Assembly (NCBI GenBank): GCA_964625525.1
Contig: CAZVEE010000058.1
Location: 1-21,245 of the forward strand
Origin: CAZVEE01 sp964625525
GTDB taxonomy: Bacteria > Pseudomonadota > Alphaproteobacteria > JAJFIK01
Length of the DNA stretch: 21,245 nt
Reading direction: 5' to 3'
Under the pieces are notes generated by a model, which did not search any database, had not been told where the DNA came from, and saw only the letters and a program-made list of their open reading frames with translations. Both the position numbers and the translations under genes were made by a program. Shown here in pieces: positions 9,096-16,602 of this stretch; position 1 is the first letter of the stretch; each line of letters begins with the position of its first letter.

Positions 9096-9485
9096 TCAAC
9101 CGGGAGCATGGAAGGCAGCTTTCACATGCACCGGCCAGCGCCACCCCGCCAACGCGATCACGTCAAATCGCCAGGTGCAATCGGCAAGGTTGGGATTTTC
9201 CGCGATAAAGGCTTCGGCGGCGCGGATGATGCGCGCCTGGGCCGCGGGCGTCACCGCTTCCAGGCTGTCGGCCACGCTTTGGCGTACTTTCACCTCGACA
9301 AAGACCAGCCGCTTGCCGCGCCGGCACACCAGATCGATTTCTCCGCTGGGACCGCGATAGCGATGCTCGACGATGGCATAGCCTTGCATCCACATGTAAG
9401 CGGCCGCCAAACGCTCGGCCCATAGGCCGCGCCGGTGGCCCGCCCGGCCGGCTTCACTGCGATAATCCGTGCTGTGCCCGTTCAT
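9096..9485 (-). CDS. yraN: YraN/UPF0102 family endonuclease-like protein
   Basis: Small protein (129 residues) of the UPF0102 family, which has a restriction-endonuclease-like fold of the Holliday-junction resolvase type; its cellular role is not settled. The diagnostic blocks are present: the N-terminal RGLWAERLAAAYM helix, GEIDLV with Glu49 and Asp51, and VEVK with Glu64 and Lys66, which together form the E-D-ExK metal-binding set. Length is usual for the family. The ATG overlaps the TGA stop of rsmI in an ATGA arrangement, so translation is probably coupled. The rsmI-yraN pair beside an lppC/lpoA-type gene is a well-known conserved arrangement in proteobacteria. Identity is secure, function open. 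Confidence 0.93.
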   Translation of the reverse strand: MNGHSTDYRSEAGRAGHRRGLWAERLAAAYMWMQGYAIVEHRYRGPSGEIDLVCRRGKRLVFVEVKVRQSVADSLEAVTPAAQARIIRAAEAFIAENPNLADCTWRFDVIALAGWRWPVHVKAAFHAPG

Positions 9486-10534
9486 GGCGTCTCTCCGTCT
9501 CGCAGAGCCAAGGCCCGCTGGTAGACCGTTCGGCGCGGCAGGCCGGTCTCGGCCGTCACCTGTTCAACCGCAGATTTAAGCGGCAGCGCGCCCAGCGCAA
9601 CAACCAATGCGGCGTCGAGTTCTTTTCCCGCTTCCGCACGCGCCCGTTGGGGCGGCGCGATGACCACCACGATTTCGCCTTTGGGCGGCGCTTCATCGGC
9701 ATAGGCGGCCGCGAGCGTATCGAGAGCACCGCGCCGGACCTCCTCGAATGTTTTGGTCAACTCGCGCGCCACGGCCGCCTCGCGCGGGCCCAAAACGCCA
9801 GCCATATCCTGAAGCGATGCCGCGAGGCGAGGGCCGGACTCAAAGACCAGCAGAGTCGCCGGGATCGCCGCCAGGGTCTCTAACTCCGTGCGCCGCGCGG
9901 CTGTCTTCACCGGCAGGAAACCGGCAAAGCAAAACCGGTCCGAGGGTAAACCCGCCACAGTCAGCGCCGCCAGCGGGCTTGCCGGCCCCGGGACCGGCAC
10001 CACCGCATGTCCTTCGGCCAGCACCGCGCGCACGAGCCGGTACCCCGGATCGGACACCAGCGGTGTGCCCGCGTCACTCACCAGCGCCACGACGGCGCCC
10101 GATTCCAGCGCTTCCATGATGCGCGGCCGAACCCGGTCCGCATTGTGATCGTGATAGGCCAGCAAAGGTGTCCGGATACCAAAGAGCGCGAGCAGGCGTG
10201 CCGTGACCCGCGTGTCTTCACAGGCGATCAGATCGGCGGCTTCCAGCGTATCAAGCGCACGCAAGGTAATATCGTCCCCATGACCGATGGGCGTGGCCAC
10301 GATATGCAGGCCCGAAGCGGGCGGGCGGCCGCGCGGTGCCCGTGCTGCGAGTTTACTTCGCCAGGACCCGCCGGTAGGCTCGACGCGCCGCGCAGGCCGG
10401 GCCTCTCCCACGGGGCGGCCAGCGCTTTCGGGGGACGCGCTATCTGGGCACCCGCCACTAGGGGACGACCGTGGAGACGACCGTGAATCATGCTGCGAGC
10501 TGGGGTCGCTTTGGCCTTTTCGGGATTGTGTCAT
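9482..10534 (-). CDS. rsmI: 16S rRNA (cytidine1402-2'-O)-methyltransferase
   Basis: SAM-dependent methyltransferase that 2'-O-methylates C1402 of 16S rRNA. The tetrapyrrole-methylase-type fold shows VATPIG followed by DDITLRAL (about 79-94 from the chosen start), ACEDTR (about 104-109), SDAGTPLVSDPG (153-164), VPVPGPASPLAAL and a C-terminal helical region ending RRTVYQRALAL. The family consensus after ATPIG is usually N-L/x-G/x-D; here it is HGDD, a mild variation. The start is uncertain: ATG 10534 gives 350 residues with a Ser/Pro/Arg-rich N-terminal extension of about 75 residues, while GTG 10411 gives 309 residues, nearer the usual length, and leaves 155 bases for a divergent promoter region. 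Neither has a clear Shine-Dalgarno. It is the first gene of the long minus-strand block. Confidence 0.92.
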   Translation of the reverse strand: MTQSRKGQSDPSSQHDSRSSPRSSPSGGCPDSASPESAGRPVGEARPARRVEPTGGSWRSKLAARAPRGRPPASGLHIVATPIGHGDDITLRALDTLEAADLIACEDTRVTARLLALFGIRTPLLAYHDHNADRVRPRIMEALESGAVVALVSDAGTPLVSDPGYRLVRAVLAEGHAVVPVPGPASPLAALTVAGLPSDRFCFAGFLPVKTAARRTELETLAAIPATLLVFESGPRLAASLQDMAGVLGPREAAVARELTKTFEEVRRGALDTLAAAYADEAPPKGEIVVVIAPPQRARAEAGKELDAALVVALGALPLKSAVEQVTAETGLPRRTVYQRALALRDGETP

Positions 10535-10566
10535 GGCTTGGATCATCTGAGGACGGGCGAGGCATT

Positions 10567-12057
10567 GTGAGCGCTCGCGCCGCCTTGGGAAAGGGAGCAT
10601 TTGGCAAGACGGCGATCGCCGCTGCACTCACGCTGGGATTAGCCGCCTGCGGCACCACGCGTGAGCCTGCGCCGCTGCCCCGCGCCGACCTGCCGCCGCT
10701 GTCGGAAACCTTACCGGATCCGGGCTTTGAAGAGCCTGTGGCGCCGCCGGCGCCCGAGCCGCTGACGGCCCGGCATATGAATGGGCTGGCACCGGTGCGC
10801 GTGGCGCTATTGTTGCCACTCTCTGCCGAAGACGATGGCATTCGCCATGTGGCCGAAGGCATGCGCGATGCCGCGGAACTGGCCCTGTTCCAAATGAACC
10901 GTCCCGACGTGCTGGTGATCCCGAAAGACACGCGCGGCGAGCCGGCCCAAGCGGCCCGCGCCGCGCAAGAGGCGCTGATGGACGGCGCGGAGATCGTGCT
11001 GGGGCCGCTGCTGGCGGAGTCGGTGCGTGCCGTGGCGCCCCTCACCCAGGCCCAGGGCGTGCCGGTCATCGCCTTCTCATCCGACCGGGACGTGGCCGGC
11101 AATGGTGTGTATTTGTTGAGCTTCCAAGTGGAGGAGGAAATCCGCCGGGTGGTGTCTTTCGCGACGCTGAACGACATCACCAGCTTCGCCGCCCTCGTGC
11201 CTGAAAACCCCTACGGCGAGAAAGTCGTTCAGGCCTTGCAGACGGAAATCTTGAACGGCGGCAGCGAGCTGCGCCATCTTCAGCCCTATAATCCTTTTAC
11301 GGATGATTTCCGCGACCCGGTCCGCTCCATCGCCGAATATGGCGAGCGGCGCGAGGCCCTTGCCGAACAGCGCACGGAACTTGCCAGCCGGCAGGACGAG
11401 GCCTCACGCCGGGCGCTTGCGCGCCTGGAAGAAACCCAGACCTGGGGCGCGGTCTCTTATCAGGCCGTGCTGCTCCCTGAAGGCGGCACGACCTTGCGCA
11501 GCCTCGCGCCCATGCTGCCCTATTTCGATATCGACAATCGGGTGGTGCGGTTCCTGGGTACCGGCCTGTGGGATGACCCGAGCCTGTGGTCGGAACCGTC
11601 GCTCCAGGGCGGCTGGTTCGCCGCACCGCCGCCGGAAGGCCGGGAGGGGTTCCAGGCCCTCTTTGAACAGAGCTTCGATGCCCGTCCGCCGCGCCTGGCG
11701 AGCCTGGCCTATGACGCAGTGACCTTGGCCGCCGCTCTGTCCAGCGCTCCAGAAGGACAACGCTTTGCGATCGATCAGCTCACCACGCCGGGCGGTTTCG
11801 CCGGCATTGACGGGCTCTTCCGCTTTCGCCCTGATGGCACGGCAGAGCGCGGCCTCGCGGTTCTGCAAGTGACCGGCGGCTCGGTGGAAGTGGTCAGCGA
11901 AGCACCGATGATGTTTCCGGCCGATCCAGAACCGGCGTTCGATGGGGCGGGCACGGACGGCCAGGGCTGGGGTCGCGACTCCGAGTGGCAGACACAAGAC
12001 CCCTGGGCCAATCCGGCGCAAGACGAGGGCTGGAACCGAAATGGGACCGGTCTCTAA
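10567..12057 (+). CDS. LppC/LpoA-type penicillin-binding protein activator lipoprotein
   Basis: Predicted outer-membrane lipoprotein with a type I periplasmic-binding-protein fold, as in the LppC family whose gamma-proteobacterial member LpoA activates PBP1A. The GTG at 10567 is preceded by GGCGAGG and gives a 496-residue protein with a basic start, a hydrophobic segment TAIAAALTLGLAAC and a lipobox ending at Cys28. A Pro/Glu-rich linker leads to VRVALLLPLS (about 75), the LGPLLAESV block, VIAFSSDRDV, PENPYG and a late GLFRFRPDGTAERGLAVL block, all typical of the family. The C-terminus is unusually rich in Trp, Gln, Asp and Asn. An ATG at 10471 in the same frame would spoil the signal peptide. 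Divergent from rsmI, as in many proteobacteria. The PBP partner is inferred. Confidence 0.9.
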   Translation: MSARAALGKGAFGKTAIAAALTLGLAACGTTREPAPLPRADLPPLSETLPDPGFEEPVAPPAPEPLTARHMNGLAPVRVALLLPLSAEDDGIRHVAEGMRDAAELALFQMNRPDVLVIPKDTRGEPAQAARAAQEALMDGAEIVLGPLLAESVRAVAPLTQAQGVPVIAFSSDRDVAGNGVYLLSFQVEEEIRRVVSFATLNDITSFAALVPENPYGEKVVQALQTEILNGGSELRHLQPYNPFTDDFRDPVRSIAEYGERREALAEQRTELASRQDEASRRALARLEETQTWGAVSYQAVLLPEGGTTLRSLAPMLPYFDIDNRVVRFLGTGLWDDPSLWSEPSLQGGWFAAPPPEGREGFQALFEQSFDARPPRLASLAYDAVTLAAALSSAPEGQRFAIDQLTTPGGFAGIDGLFRFRPDGTAERGLAVLQVTGGSVEVVSEAPMMFPADPEPAFDGAGTDGQGWGRDSEWQTQDPWANPAQDEGWNRNGTGL

Positions 12058-12073
12058 GGTCCGCACCCTCACT

Positions 12074-13276
12074 TTAGGTCAGCAGGGCGGCGAGCACGCC
12101 ATTGAGCACCCGCCGCCCCGCCGACGTGGCCAGCAAACGCCCCTGCGCCAAAGACACCAGCCCATCAGCCTCCAATGCCGCGATGCGAGCCGGATCAAGG
12201 GGCTTGCCCGCGAGCGCGGCATACCGATTGAGCGACACCCCCTCACTCAGCCGCAATCCCATCAACAAGCATTCCGCGCCCTGGGCCTCTTGTGTGATCA
12301 GGTCGTCTGTCTCCAGACCATCGCCTCGCGCCTCAACAGCCGCCAGCCACGCCTCCGGCGCGCGGATCGTCGCCGTGGCCCGCCGCCCGTCCGGACCGCC
12401 AAGGCGGCCATGGGCGCCAGGCCCGGCGCCCACATAATCCCCATACCGCCAATAGACGAGATTATGCCGGCTTTGCGCTCCGGGGGCTGCGTGGTTGGAA
12501 ACCTCATAGGCGTTCAGACCTGCCGCGGCACAAACGCGTTGCGTTACATCGTAAAGATCGGCCGCAACATCCTCATCGGGCACCCGCAGCGCGCCGCGCG
12601 CATGCAGATCGAAAAAGGCCGTGCCCGGCTCGATCGTGAGTTGATAGAGCGACAAATGATCGGCTGCCAGAGCAATAGCTTCGCGTAGTTCCGTTTCCCA
12701 GGCGGCCGCTGTCTGGCCGGGGCGCGCATAGATAAGATCAAACGACAGGCGCGGAAAGGTCTCACGGGCAAGACCGATCGCCGCTTTCGCCTCAGCGGCT
12801 GAATGCAGCCGCCCCAGCGCCTTCAGATCCGTATCCCGCAGGGACTGAACACCGACGGACACGCGATTGACCCCGGCGGCACGGAACCCGGCAAAGCGCT
12901 GTGCCTCGGCACTGGTCGGGTTCGCCTCCAGGCTGATTTCCGGATCATCCGTAAAGCCCCACAATGCGGACACCGCATCAATCACCGCCCCCACTGTTGC
13001 AGGCTCCATGAGCGAGGGCGTGCCGCCACCGAAAAACAGGCTTCCCGCCCGCGCCGGTCCGGTTCGCACCCGCAAGCTCGTCAGCTCGCGGACGAGGGCC
13101 TGGCGCCAGCGCTCCTGCTCAACCGAGCGGCGCACGTGAGAATTGAAGTCGCAATAAGGGCATTTGGCGGCGCAGAACGGCCAGTGCACATACACACCGA
13201 AACCGCCTTCAGGCACGCCGAAACCGCCTTCAGGCACACCGAAACCGCCTTCGGGCGAGGCGTCGGGCGCCGCCAT
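12074..13276 (-). CDS. hemW: radical SAM heme chaperone HemW
   Basis: Radical-SAM family protein that binds heme and delivers it to respiratory enzymes; it was formerly mistaken for coproporphyrinogen dehydrogenase. The [4Fe-4S] motif CxxxCxxC is at Cys35, Cys39 and Cys42 within HWPFCAAKCPYCDFNSH, followed by FFGGGTPSLM (81-90), EANP (117-120), RVSVGVQS and YEVSNHA. The C-terminal HemW domain carries the LLMGLRLSEGV block. The 400 residues include an unusual N-terminus: after MAAPDAS come three copies of a PEGGFGV heptad that merge directly into the first beta strand. The ATG start lies 3 bases after the rdgB stop, so the two are cotranscribed. It converges on lppC with a 16-base gap. Identity is secure. 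Confidence 0.95.
   Translation of the reverse strand: MAAPDASPEGGFGVPEGGFGVPEGGFGVYVHWPFCAAKCPYCDFNSHVRRSVEQERWRQALVRELTSLRVRTGPARAGSLFFGGGTPSLMEPATVGAVIDAVSALWGFTDDPEISLEANPTSAEAQRFAGFRAAGVNRVSVGVQSLRDTDLKALGRLHSAAEAKAAIGLARETFPRLSFDLIYARPGQTAAAWETELREAIALAADHLSLYQLTIEPGTAFFDLHARGALRVPDEDVAADLYDVTQRVCAAAGLNAYEVSNHAAPGAQSRHNLVYWRYGDYVGAGPGAHGRLGGPDGRRATATIRAPEAWLAAVEARGDGLETDDLITQEAQGAECLLMGLRLSEGVSLNRYAALAGKPLDPARIAALEADGLVSLAQGRLLATSAGRRVLNGVLAALLT
13197..13259. repeat. three tandem 21-bp repeats within hemW
   Basis: Three consecutive 21-base units (13197-13217, 13218-13238, 13239-13259). The first two differ at one base; the third differs at three positions near its end. Being a multiple of three, the units keep frame and encode PEGGFGV three times at the HemW N-terminus. 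Confidence 0.95.
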
Positions 13277-13279
13277 GGC

Positions 13280-13915
13280 TCACGCCCCCTTAAAACAGGC
13301 GGCGATCAGTTGGGCAAAGGCATCGGCCCGATGGCTGATCCGGTGCTTTTCGTCCTGATCCATTTCACCGAATGTCTCACGGCGCCCGTCCGGCAAAAAA
13401 ACCGGATCATAGCCAAAACCACGCTCCCCCCGGGGCGGCCACACAAGCGCGCCGGCCACGGTGCCTTCAAAGCTTTCCACGTGCCCATCGGGCCAAGCAA
13501 GTGTCAGGGCACAGACAAAGCGCGCGCGCCGGTCCTTGGCGCTCATGGCACCTTGCGCCGCCAGCGCATCCTCGACCTTGCCCATGGCGACGTGAAAATT
13601 GCGCTCCGGCCCAGCCCAGCGCGCGGAGAAAATCCCCGGATCCCCGCCCAGAGCCTCAACAGCCAGACCGGAATCATCCGCCAGCGCCACCAGGCCAGAG
13701 GCGGTCGCCGCCGCCCGGGCCTTCAGTTCCGCGTTCTCGATGAACGTGGTGCCCGTTTCCTCCGGTTCCGGCAGATCCAGCTCGCCAGCCGAAACCACGT
13801 CATGGCCGAACGGAGTCAGCAAGGCCGCAATCTCGCGCACCTTGCCCGCATTGTGAGACGCGACCACGAGCCGTCCGCCCTCGAACTGCCGGTGGCTGCT
13901 GTGTGCATCGACCAT
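13280..13915 (-). CDS. rdgB: XTP/dITP diphosphatase (RdgB/HAM1)
   Basis: House-cleaning nucleotide pyrophosphatase that hydrolyses XTP, dITP and ITP to monophosphates, keeping deaminated purines out of DNA and RNA. The 211-residue product has the N-terminal VVASHNAGKVREI block, TTFIENAELKA, ADDSGLAVEAL, PGIFSARWAG, GFGYDPVF and EKHRISHRADAF in family order. I prefer the ATG at 13915, preceded by GGGGGTGAG; a GTG at 13924 overlapping the rph stop (GTGA) would add three residues. The RdgB Lys and Asp residues of the active site (GK, DDSG) are present. It lies between rph and hemW in a tight minus-strand operon, a conserved order in alphaproteobacteria. Confidence 0.96.
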   Translation of the reverse strand: MVDAHSSHRQFEGGRLVVASHNAGKVREIAALLTPFGHDVVSAGELDLPEPEETGTTFIENAELKARAAATASGLVALADDSGLAVEALGGDPGIFSARWAGPERNFHVAMGKVEDALAAQGAMSAKDRRARFVCALTLAWPDGHVESFEGTVAGALVWPPRGERGFGYDPVFLPDGRRETFGEMDQDEKHRISHRADAFAQLIAACFKGA

Positions 13916-13920
13916 GGGTC

Positions 13921-14655
13921 TCACCCCCGCGCCGGACCGCCCAGGCCCAGCACCTCCTGCTGCATGCGCGCCAGCGTGGCGCAGCCGGTCTTAGCCAGCT
14001 CCATCAGCGCGCTGAATTGGTCCGGGCTCATGGGGTCGGTTTCGGCCGTGGCTTGCACTTCCACCAGACCGCCCTGGCCCGTCAGCACGAAATTCGCGTC
14101 CGTCTCGGCTTCGGAGTCTTCGGCATAATCCAGATCCAGCACCGGCGTGCCGCGATAGAGGCCGCAGGAGATCGCCGCCACTTGGTCTTTAAGCGGAATA
14201 TTGGTGATCATTTCACGGTCATACATCCATTGCAGCGCCTGGCGCAGCGCAATCCAGGCGCCGGTGATCGCCGCGGTGCGAGTGCCGCCATCGGCCTGAA
14301 TCACATCGCAATCCACGGTGATCTGGCGTTCGCCCAGCTTCACCAAATCCGTCACCGCCCGCAGTGAGCGCCCGATCAGACGCTGGATTTCCTGGGTCCG
14401 GCCCGACTGTTTGCCCCGCGCGGCTTCCCGGTCGGTGCGCGTGTGGGTCGAGCGCGGCAACATGCCATACTCCGCCGTGACCCATCCCTTGCCGCCGCCT
14501 TTCAGCCAGGGCGGCACCCGGTCGCCGACGGATGCGGTGCACAGCACATGGGTATCGCCAAAACGCACCAGGCATGAGCCCTCGGCATGTTTGACGGCTT
14601 TTAAGTCGAAGGAAACGGCGCGTAAGGAGTCTACGGCGCGGCCGGACGGGCGCAT
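13921..14655 (-). CDS. rph: ribonuclease PH
   Basis: Phosphorolytic 3'-5' exoribonuclease that trims tRNA and other RNA 3' ends, using phosphate and releasing nucleoside diphosphates. The 244-residue product starts MRPSGRAVDSLR and shows AEGSCLVRFGDTHVLC, AEYGMLPRSTHTRTDRE, the GRTQEIQRLIGRSLRA phosphate-binding block, ITVDCDVIQADGGTRTAA, VLDLDYAEDS and a C-terminal LMELA region, all full-length for the family. ATG 14655 was chosen because GGAGG lies 5 bases upstream; a TTG at 14667 is in frame but its additional residues are not family-like. First gene of the rph-rdgB-hemW operon, divergent from hrcA. A candidate promoter lies at 14710-14738. Confidence 0.97.
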   Translation of the reverse strand: MRPSGRAVDSLRAVSFDLKAVKHAEGSCLVRFGDTHVLCTASVGDRVPPWLKGGGKGWVTAEYGMLPRSTHTRTDREAARGKQSGRTQEIQRLIGRSLRAVTDLVKLGERQITVDCDVIQADGGTRTAAITGAWIALRQALQWMYDREMITNIPLKDQVAAISCGLYRGTPVLDLDYAEDSEAETDANFVLTGQGGLVEVQATAETDPMSPDQFSALMELAKTGCATLARMQQEVLGLGGPARG

Positions 14656-14709
14656 GGGACCCTCCAAAAAATCGGTTGGACCCGCAGGGGCTGCGAGTTC
14701 GGGGACCCT

Positions 14710-14738
14710 CTTCTACGGAACCGCGCCCGCGCCGTCAA
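14710..14738 (-). promoter_or_regulatory. candidate housekeeping promoter for rph-rdgB-hemW
   Basis: On the minus strand TTGACG (14733-14738) is followed after exactly 17 bases by TAGAAG (14710-14715), 5/6 and 4/6 matches to the sigma-70 boxes. It would give a leader of about 45-50 bases before the rph ATG. It lies back to back with the candidate hrcA promoter, whose upstream box is 11 bases away. Confidence 0.5.
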
Positions 14739-14748
14739 AGCCCGCCGG

Positions 14749-14777
14749 ATTGACCCGTCACCGCGGGGTGCTTACGT
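14749..14777 (+). promoter_or_regulatory. candidate heat-shock (sigma-32-like) or sigma-70 promoter of hrcA
   Basis: ATTGACC (14749-14755), 14 bases, then GCTTACGT (14770-14777), 41 bases before the hrcA ATG. The geometry equals that of the better matches before grpE and dnaK. TTGACC alone would also serve as a sigma-70 upstream box, so the sigma factor is open. No CIRCE inverted repeat is present. Confidence 0.4.
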
Positions 14778-14818
14778 CATAGGTTTGCGTCTCAACGGCG
14801 CCCAGTCACGAGAAGGTC

Positions 14819-15880
14819 ATGGCCGATACGTTTTCTCTCAGCGATCTGGACCAGCGCTCGCGCGGTATCTTCCGCACGATCGTGGAAAGCTATCTGGAGA
14901 CCGGCGAGCCGCTTGGCTCGCGCACGCTCAGCCGCTCGCTGCCCATGACCCTGTCGCCGGCCACGATCCGCAATGTCATGGCGGATTTGGAGCAGATGGG
15001 CCTGATCTGCGCGCCCCATGTGAGCGCCGGGCGCCTGCCCACTGAACTCGGCCTGCGCCTGTTCGTGGACGGGTTGCTCGAAGTCGGCGATCTGGGCGAG
15101 GGCGAGCGGCGCGACATCGAGGCGCAAGTGGCCTCGTCAGGACGCAGTGTCGAGGACCTGCTGACCGAGGCAACGACCCTGTTGTCGGGCCTCAGCCAGT
15201 GTGCCGGCCTGGTGGTGGCCCCGAAAAACGTAGCGGCGCTGAAACACATCGAATTCGTGCCCGTGGGCCCGTCCCAGGCCCTGGTGGTGCTGGTCGGCGA
15301 AGACGGCGCGGTGGAGAACCGGGTGATCGCCACCCCGGCGGGCCTGCCTGTCTCGGCCTTGCAAGAGGCCAGCAACTATGTGAACGCGCAACTGCGCGGG
15401 CGCACGCTCGGCCAGTTGCGCGAGCAGATCGGCGAGGACATCAAGTCGCTGCGCGCTGAACTCGACGCGCTCACGGCCAGTGTGGTGGAAGCGGGGCTCG
15501 CGGTCTGGTCCGGTGGCGCCAAAACCAAGGATGACGGCAAATCCCTGATCGTGCGCGGCCAGTCGCGGCTTCTGGAGGACCTTCAGGCCGTGGAGGACCT
15601 GGAGCGGGTGCGCCAGCTCTTTGACGATCTGGAGCGCGAGCAGGAAGTCGTGCGGCTTCTAGAACTGGCCGAGCAAGGCGAGGGCGTGCGAATCTTCATT
15701 GGTGCGGAAAACAAGCTGTTCAGCCTGTCGGGATCCTCCGTCATCGTCAGCCCCTATCGCGACCAGCGCCAGAAGATCGTGGGCGTTATCGGGGTCGTGG
15801 GGCCCAAGAGACTGAACTACGCCCGGGTGATCCCCATGGTGGACTACACCGCAAAGGTCGTGGGCCGGTTGTTGCCGTGA
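14819..15880 (+). CDS. hrcA: heat-inducible transcription repressor HrcA
   Basis: Dimeric repressor of heat-shock genes that binds the CIRCE operator and is kept active by GroEL. The 353 residues include the N-terminal winged helix (about 10-80) with YLETGEPLGSRTLSR, LSPATIRNVMADLEQMGLI and HVSAGRLPTELGLRLFVD, then the HrcA domain with a LKHIEFVPVG block, the inserted central region and the C-terminal IGAENKL, SVIVSPYR, GVIGVVGPKRLNYARVIPMVDYTA signature. The ATG is preceded by AGAAGG at short spacing. The grpE gene follows after 71 bases in the same direction, the usual hrcA-grpE order. In Caulobacter and other alphaproteobacteria HrcA acts on groESL while dnaK depends on sigma-32; the absence of CIRCE here agrees with that. 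Confidence 0.97.
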   Translation: MADTFSLSDLDQRSRGIFRTIVESYLETGEPLGSRTLSRSLPMTLSPATIRNVMADLEQMGLICAPHVSAGRLPTELGLRLFVDGLLEVGDLGEGERRDIEAQVASSGRSVEDLLTEATTLLSGLSQCAGLVVAPKNVAALKHIEFVPVGPSQALVVLVGEDGAVENRVIATPAGLPVSALQEASNYVNAQLRGRTLGQLREQIGEDIKSLRAELDALTASVVEAGLAVWSGGAKTKDDGKSLIVRGQSRLLEDLQAVEDLERVRQLFDDLEREQEVVRLLELAEQGEGVRIFIGAENKLFSLSGSSVIVSPYRDQRQKIVGVIGVVGPKRLNYARVIPMVDYTAKVVGRLLP

Positions 15881-15899
15881 CCGCAATTTGCCCTTATGT
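15871..15899 (+). promoter_or_regulatory. candidate sigma-32-like promoter for grpE, overlapping the hrcA stop
   Basis: GTTGCCG (15871-15877), a 14-base spacer, then CCTTATGT (15892-15899). The upstream box spans the last hrcA codons. The spacing and the CCTTATNT box match the candidate dnaK promoter, and the downstream edge is 52 bases before the grpE ATG. It would let grpE be induced independently of hrcA. Confidence 0.45.
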
Positions 15900-15951
15900 C
15901 CGGCAGGACCAAAGAGTGACCTAATGGACTGACGTGGAGAGCAGGAAGCCC

Positions 15952-16566
15952 ATGAGCGACCAGACGCACCCCGGCGCGGAGACGCCCGCCACAGACGCGC
16001 AAGAGGCGACCGAGGCCCAGGACGCCCCGCAGGCCGCGCCGCAGAGCCCCGAGGAGCAGATCGCCGACCTGCGTGACAAACTGCTGCGGGCCATGGCCGA
16101 GGCGGAAAACACCCGCCGCCGCGCCGAGAAGGACAAGCAGGAAGCGGCGAAATTCGGCATGACCAAATTCGCCCGCGACCTGCTCAGCGTGGCTGACAAC
16201 ATGCGCCGCGCCATTGAGACCATTCCCGCCGAAGAACGCGAAAGCGTGCCGGAAGTGGCCCGCAACCTGATCCTTGGCGTGGAGATGATCGAGAAAGAGC
16301 TGCTCTCGACATTCGAGAAATACGCCATTCGGAAGATCGACTCCGCCGGCGTCAAATTCGACCCCAACCGTCACCAAGCCGTCGCCGAAATCCCCGGCAC
16401 CGGCCAGCCGGACGGCTCGGTCGTGGAAGTGTTTCAGGTGGGCTACGTGTTCGAAGACCGCCTGTTGCGTCCGGCTATGGTCACCGTGGCCAAGGGTGGT
16501 CCCGATCAGGACGCCTCACGCCAGGAGCCGACCGGCGGCATGACCGGTGAGGCGGGCGGGCGCTAA
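15952..16566 (+). CDS. grpE: nucleotide exchange factor GrpE
   Basis: Dimeric cochaperone that releases ADP from DnaK, closing the chaperone cycle in the cytoplasm. ATG 15952 with AGGAAG just upstream gives 204 residues; an in-frame GTG at 15934 would add six. A Glu/Ala/Gln-rich disordered tail (1-35) leads to the long coiled-coil helix (DLRDKLLRAMAEAENTRRR), a LLSVADNMRRAI block, and the C-terminal beta domain with FDPNRHQAV (136-144) and VEVFQVGYVFEDRLLRPAMVTVAKG, the GrpE signature. A Gly/Arg-rich tail follows. It is downstream of hrcA with its own candidate heat-shock promoter; its client partner dnaK lies about 3.7 kb away in this same window and not directly adjacent. Confidence 0.97.
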   Translation: MSDQTHPGAETPATDAQEATEAQDAPQAAPQSPEEQIADLRDKLLRAMAEAENTRRRAEKDKQEAAKFGMTKFARDLLSVADNMRRAIETIPAEERESVPEVARNLILGVEMIEKELLSTFEKYAIRKIDSAGVKFDPNRHQAVAEIPGTGQPDGSVVEVFQVGYVFEDRLLRPAMVTVAKGGPDQDASRQEPTGGMTGEAGGR

Positions 16567-16576
16567 CGCTCCCGCC
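16552..16576 (+). terminator. GC-rich hairpin at the grpE stop codon
   Basis: GGCGGG (16555-16560) pairs with CCCGCC (16571-16576); the stem continues with one mismatch through GC and GC around a TAAC loop that contains the grpE stop. No T tract follows, so it is a weak candidate terminator in the 36-base gap between the convergent grpE and META-domain genes. Confidence 0.3.
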
Positions 16577-16602
16577 ATTGGGGCGTTGCGGATCAGGCCC
16601 GG

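Noticed and set aside
10320..10470. Structural RNA (such as RNase P RNA) in the rsmI-lppC gap
   Set aside because: The GC-rich stretch lacks the conserved RNase P core sequences and no consistent fold was seen by eye.
12803..14128. 441-codon plus-strand frame opposite hemW, rdgB and rph
   Set aside because: Crosses three well-supported genes; no domain and no plausible start.
14656..14818. CIRCE operator near hrcA
   Set aside because: I looked for TTAGCACTC and GAGTGCTAA arms here and before dnaK; nothing comparable is present.
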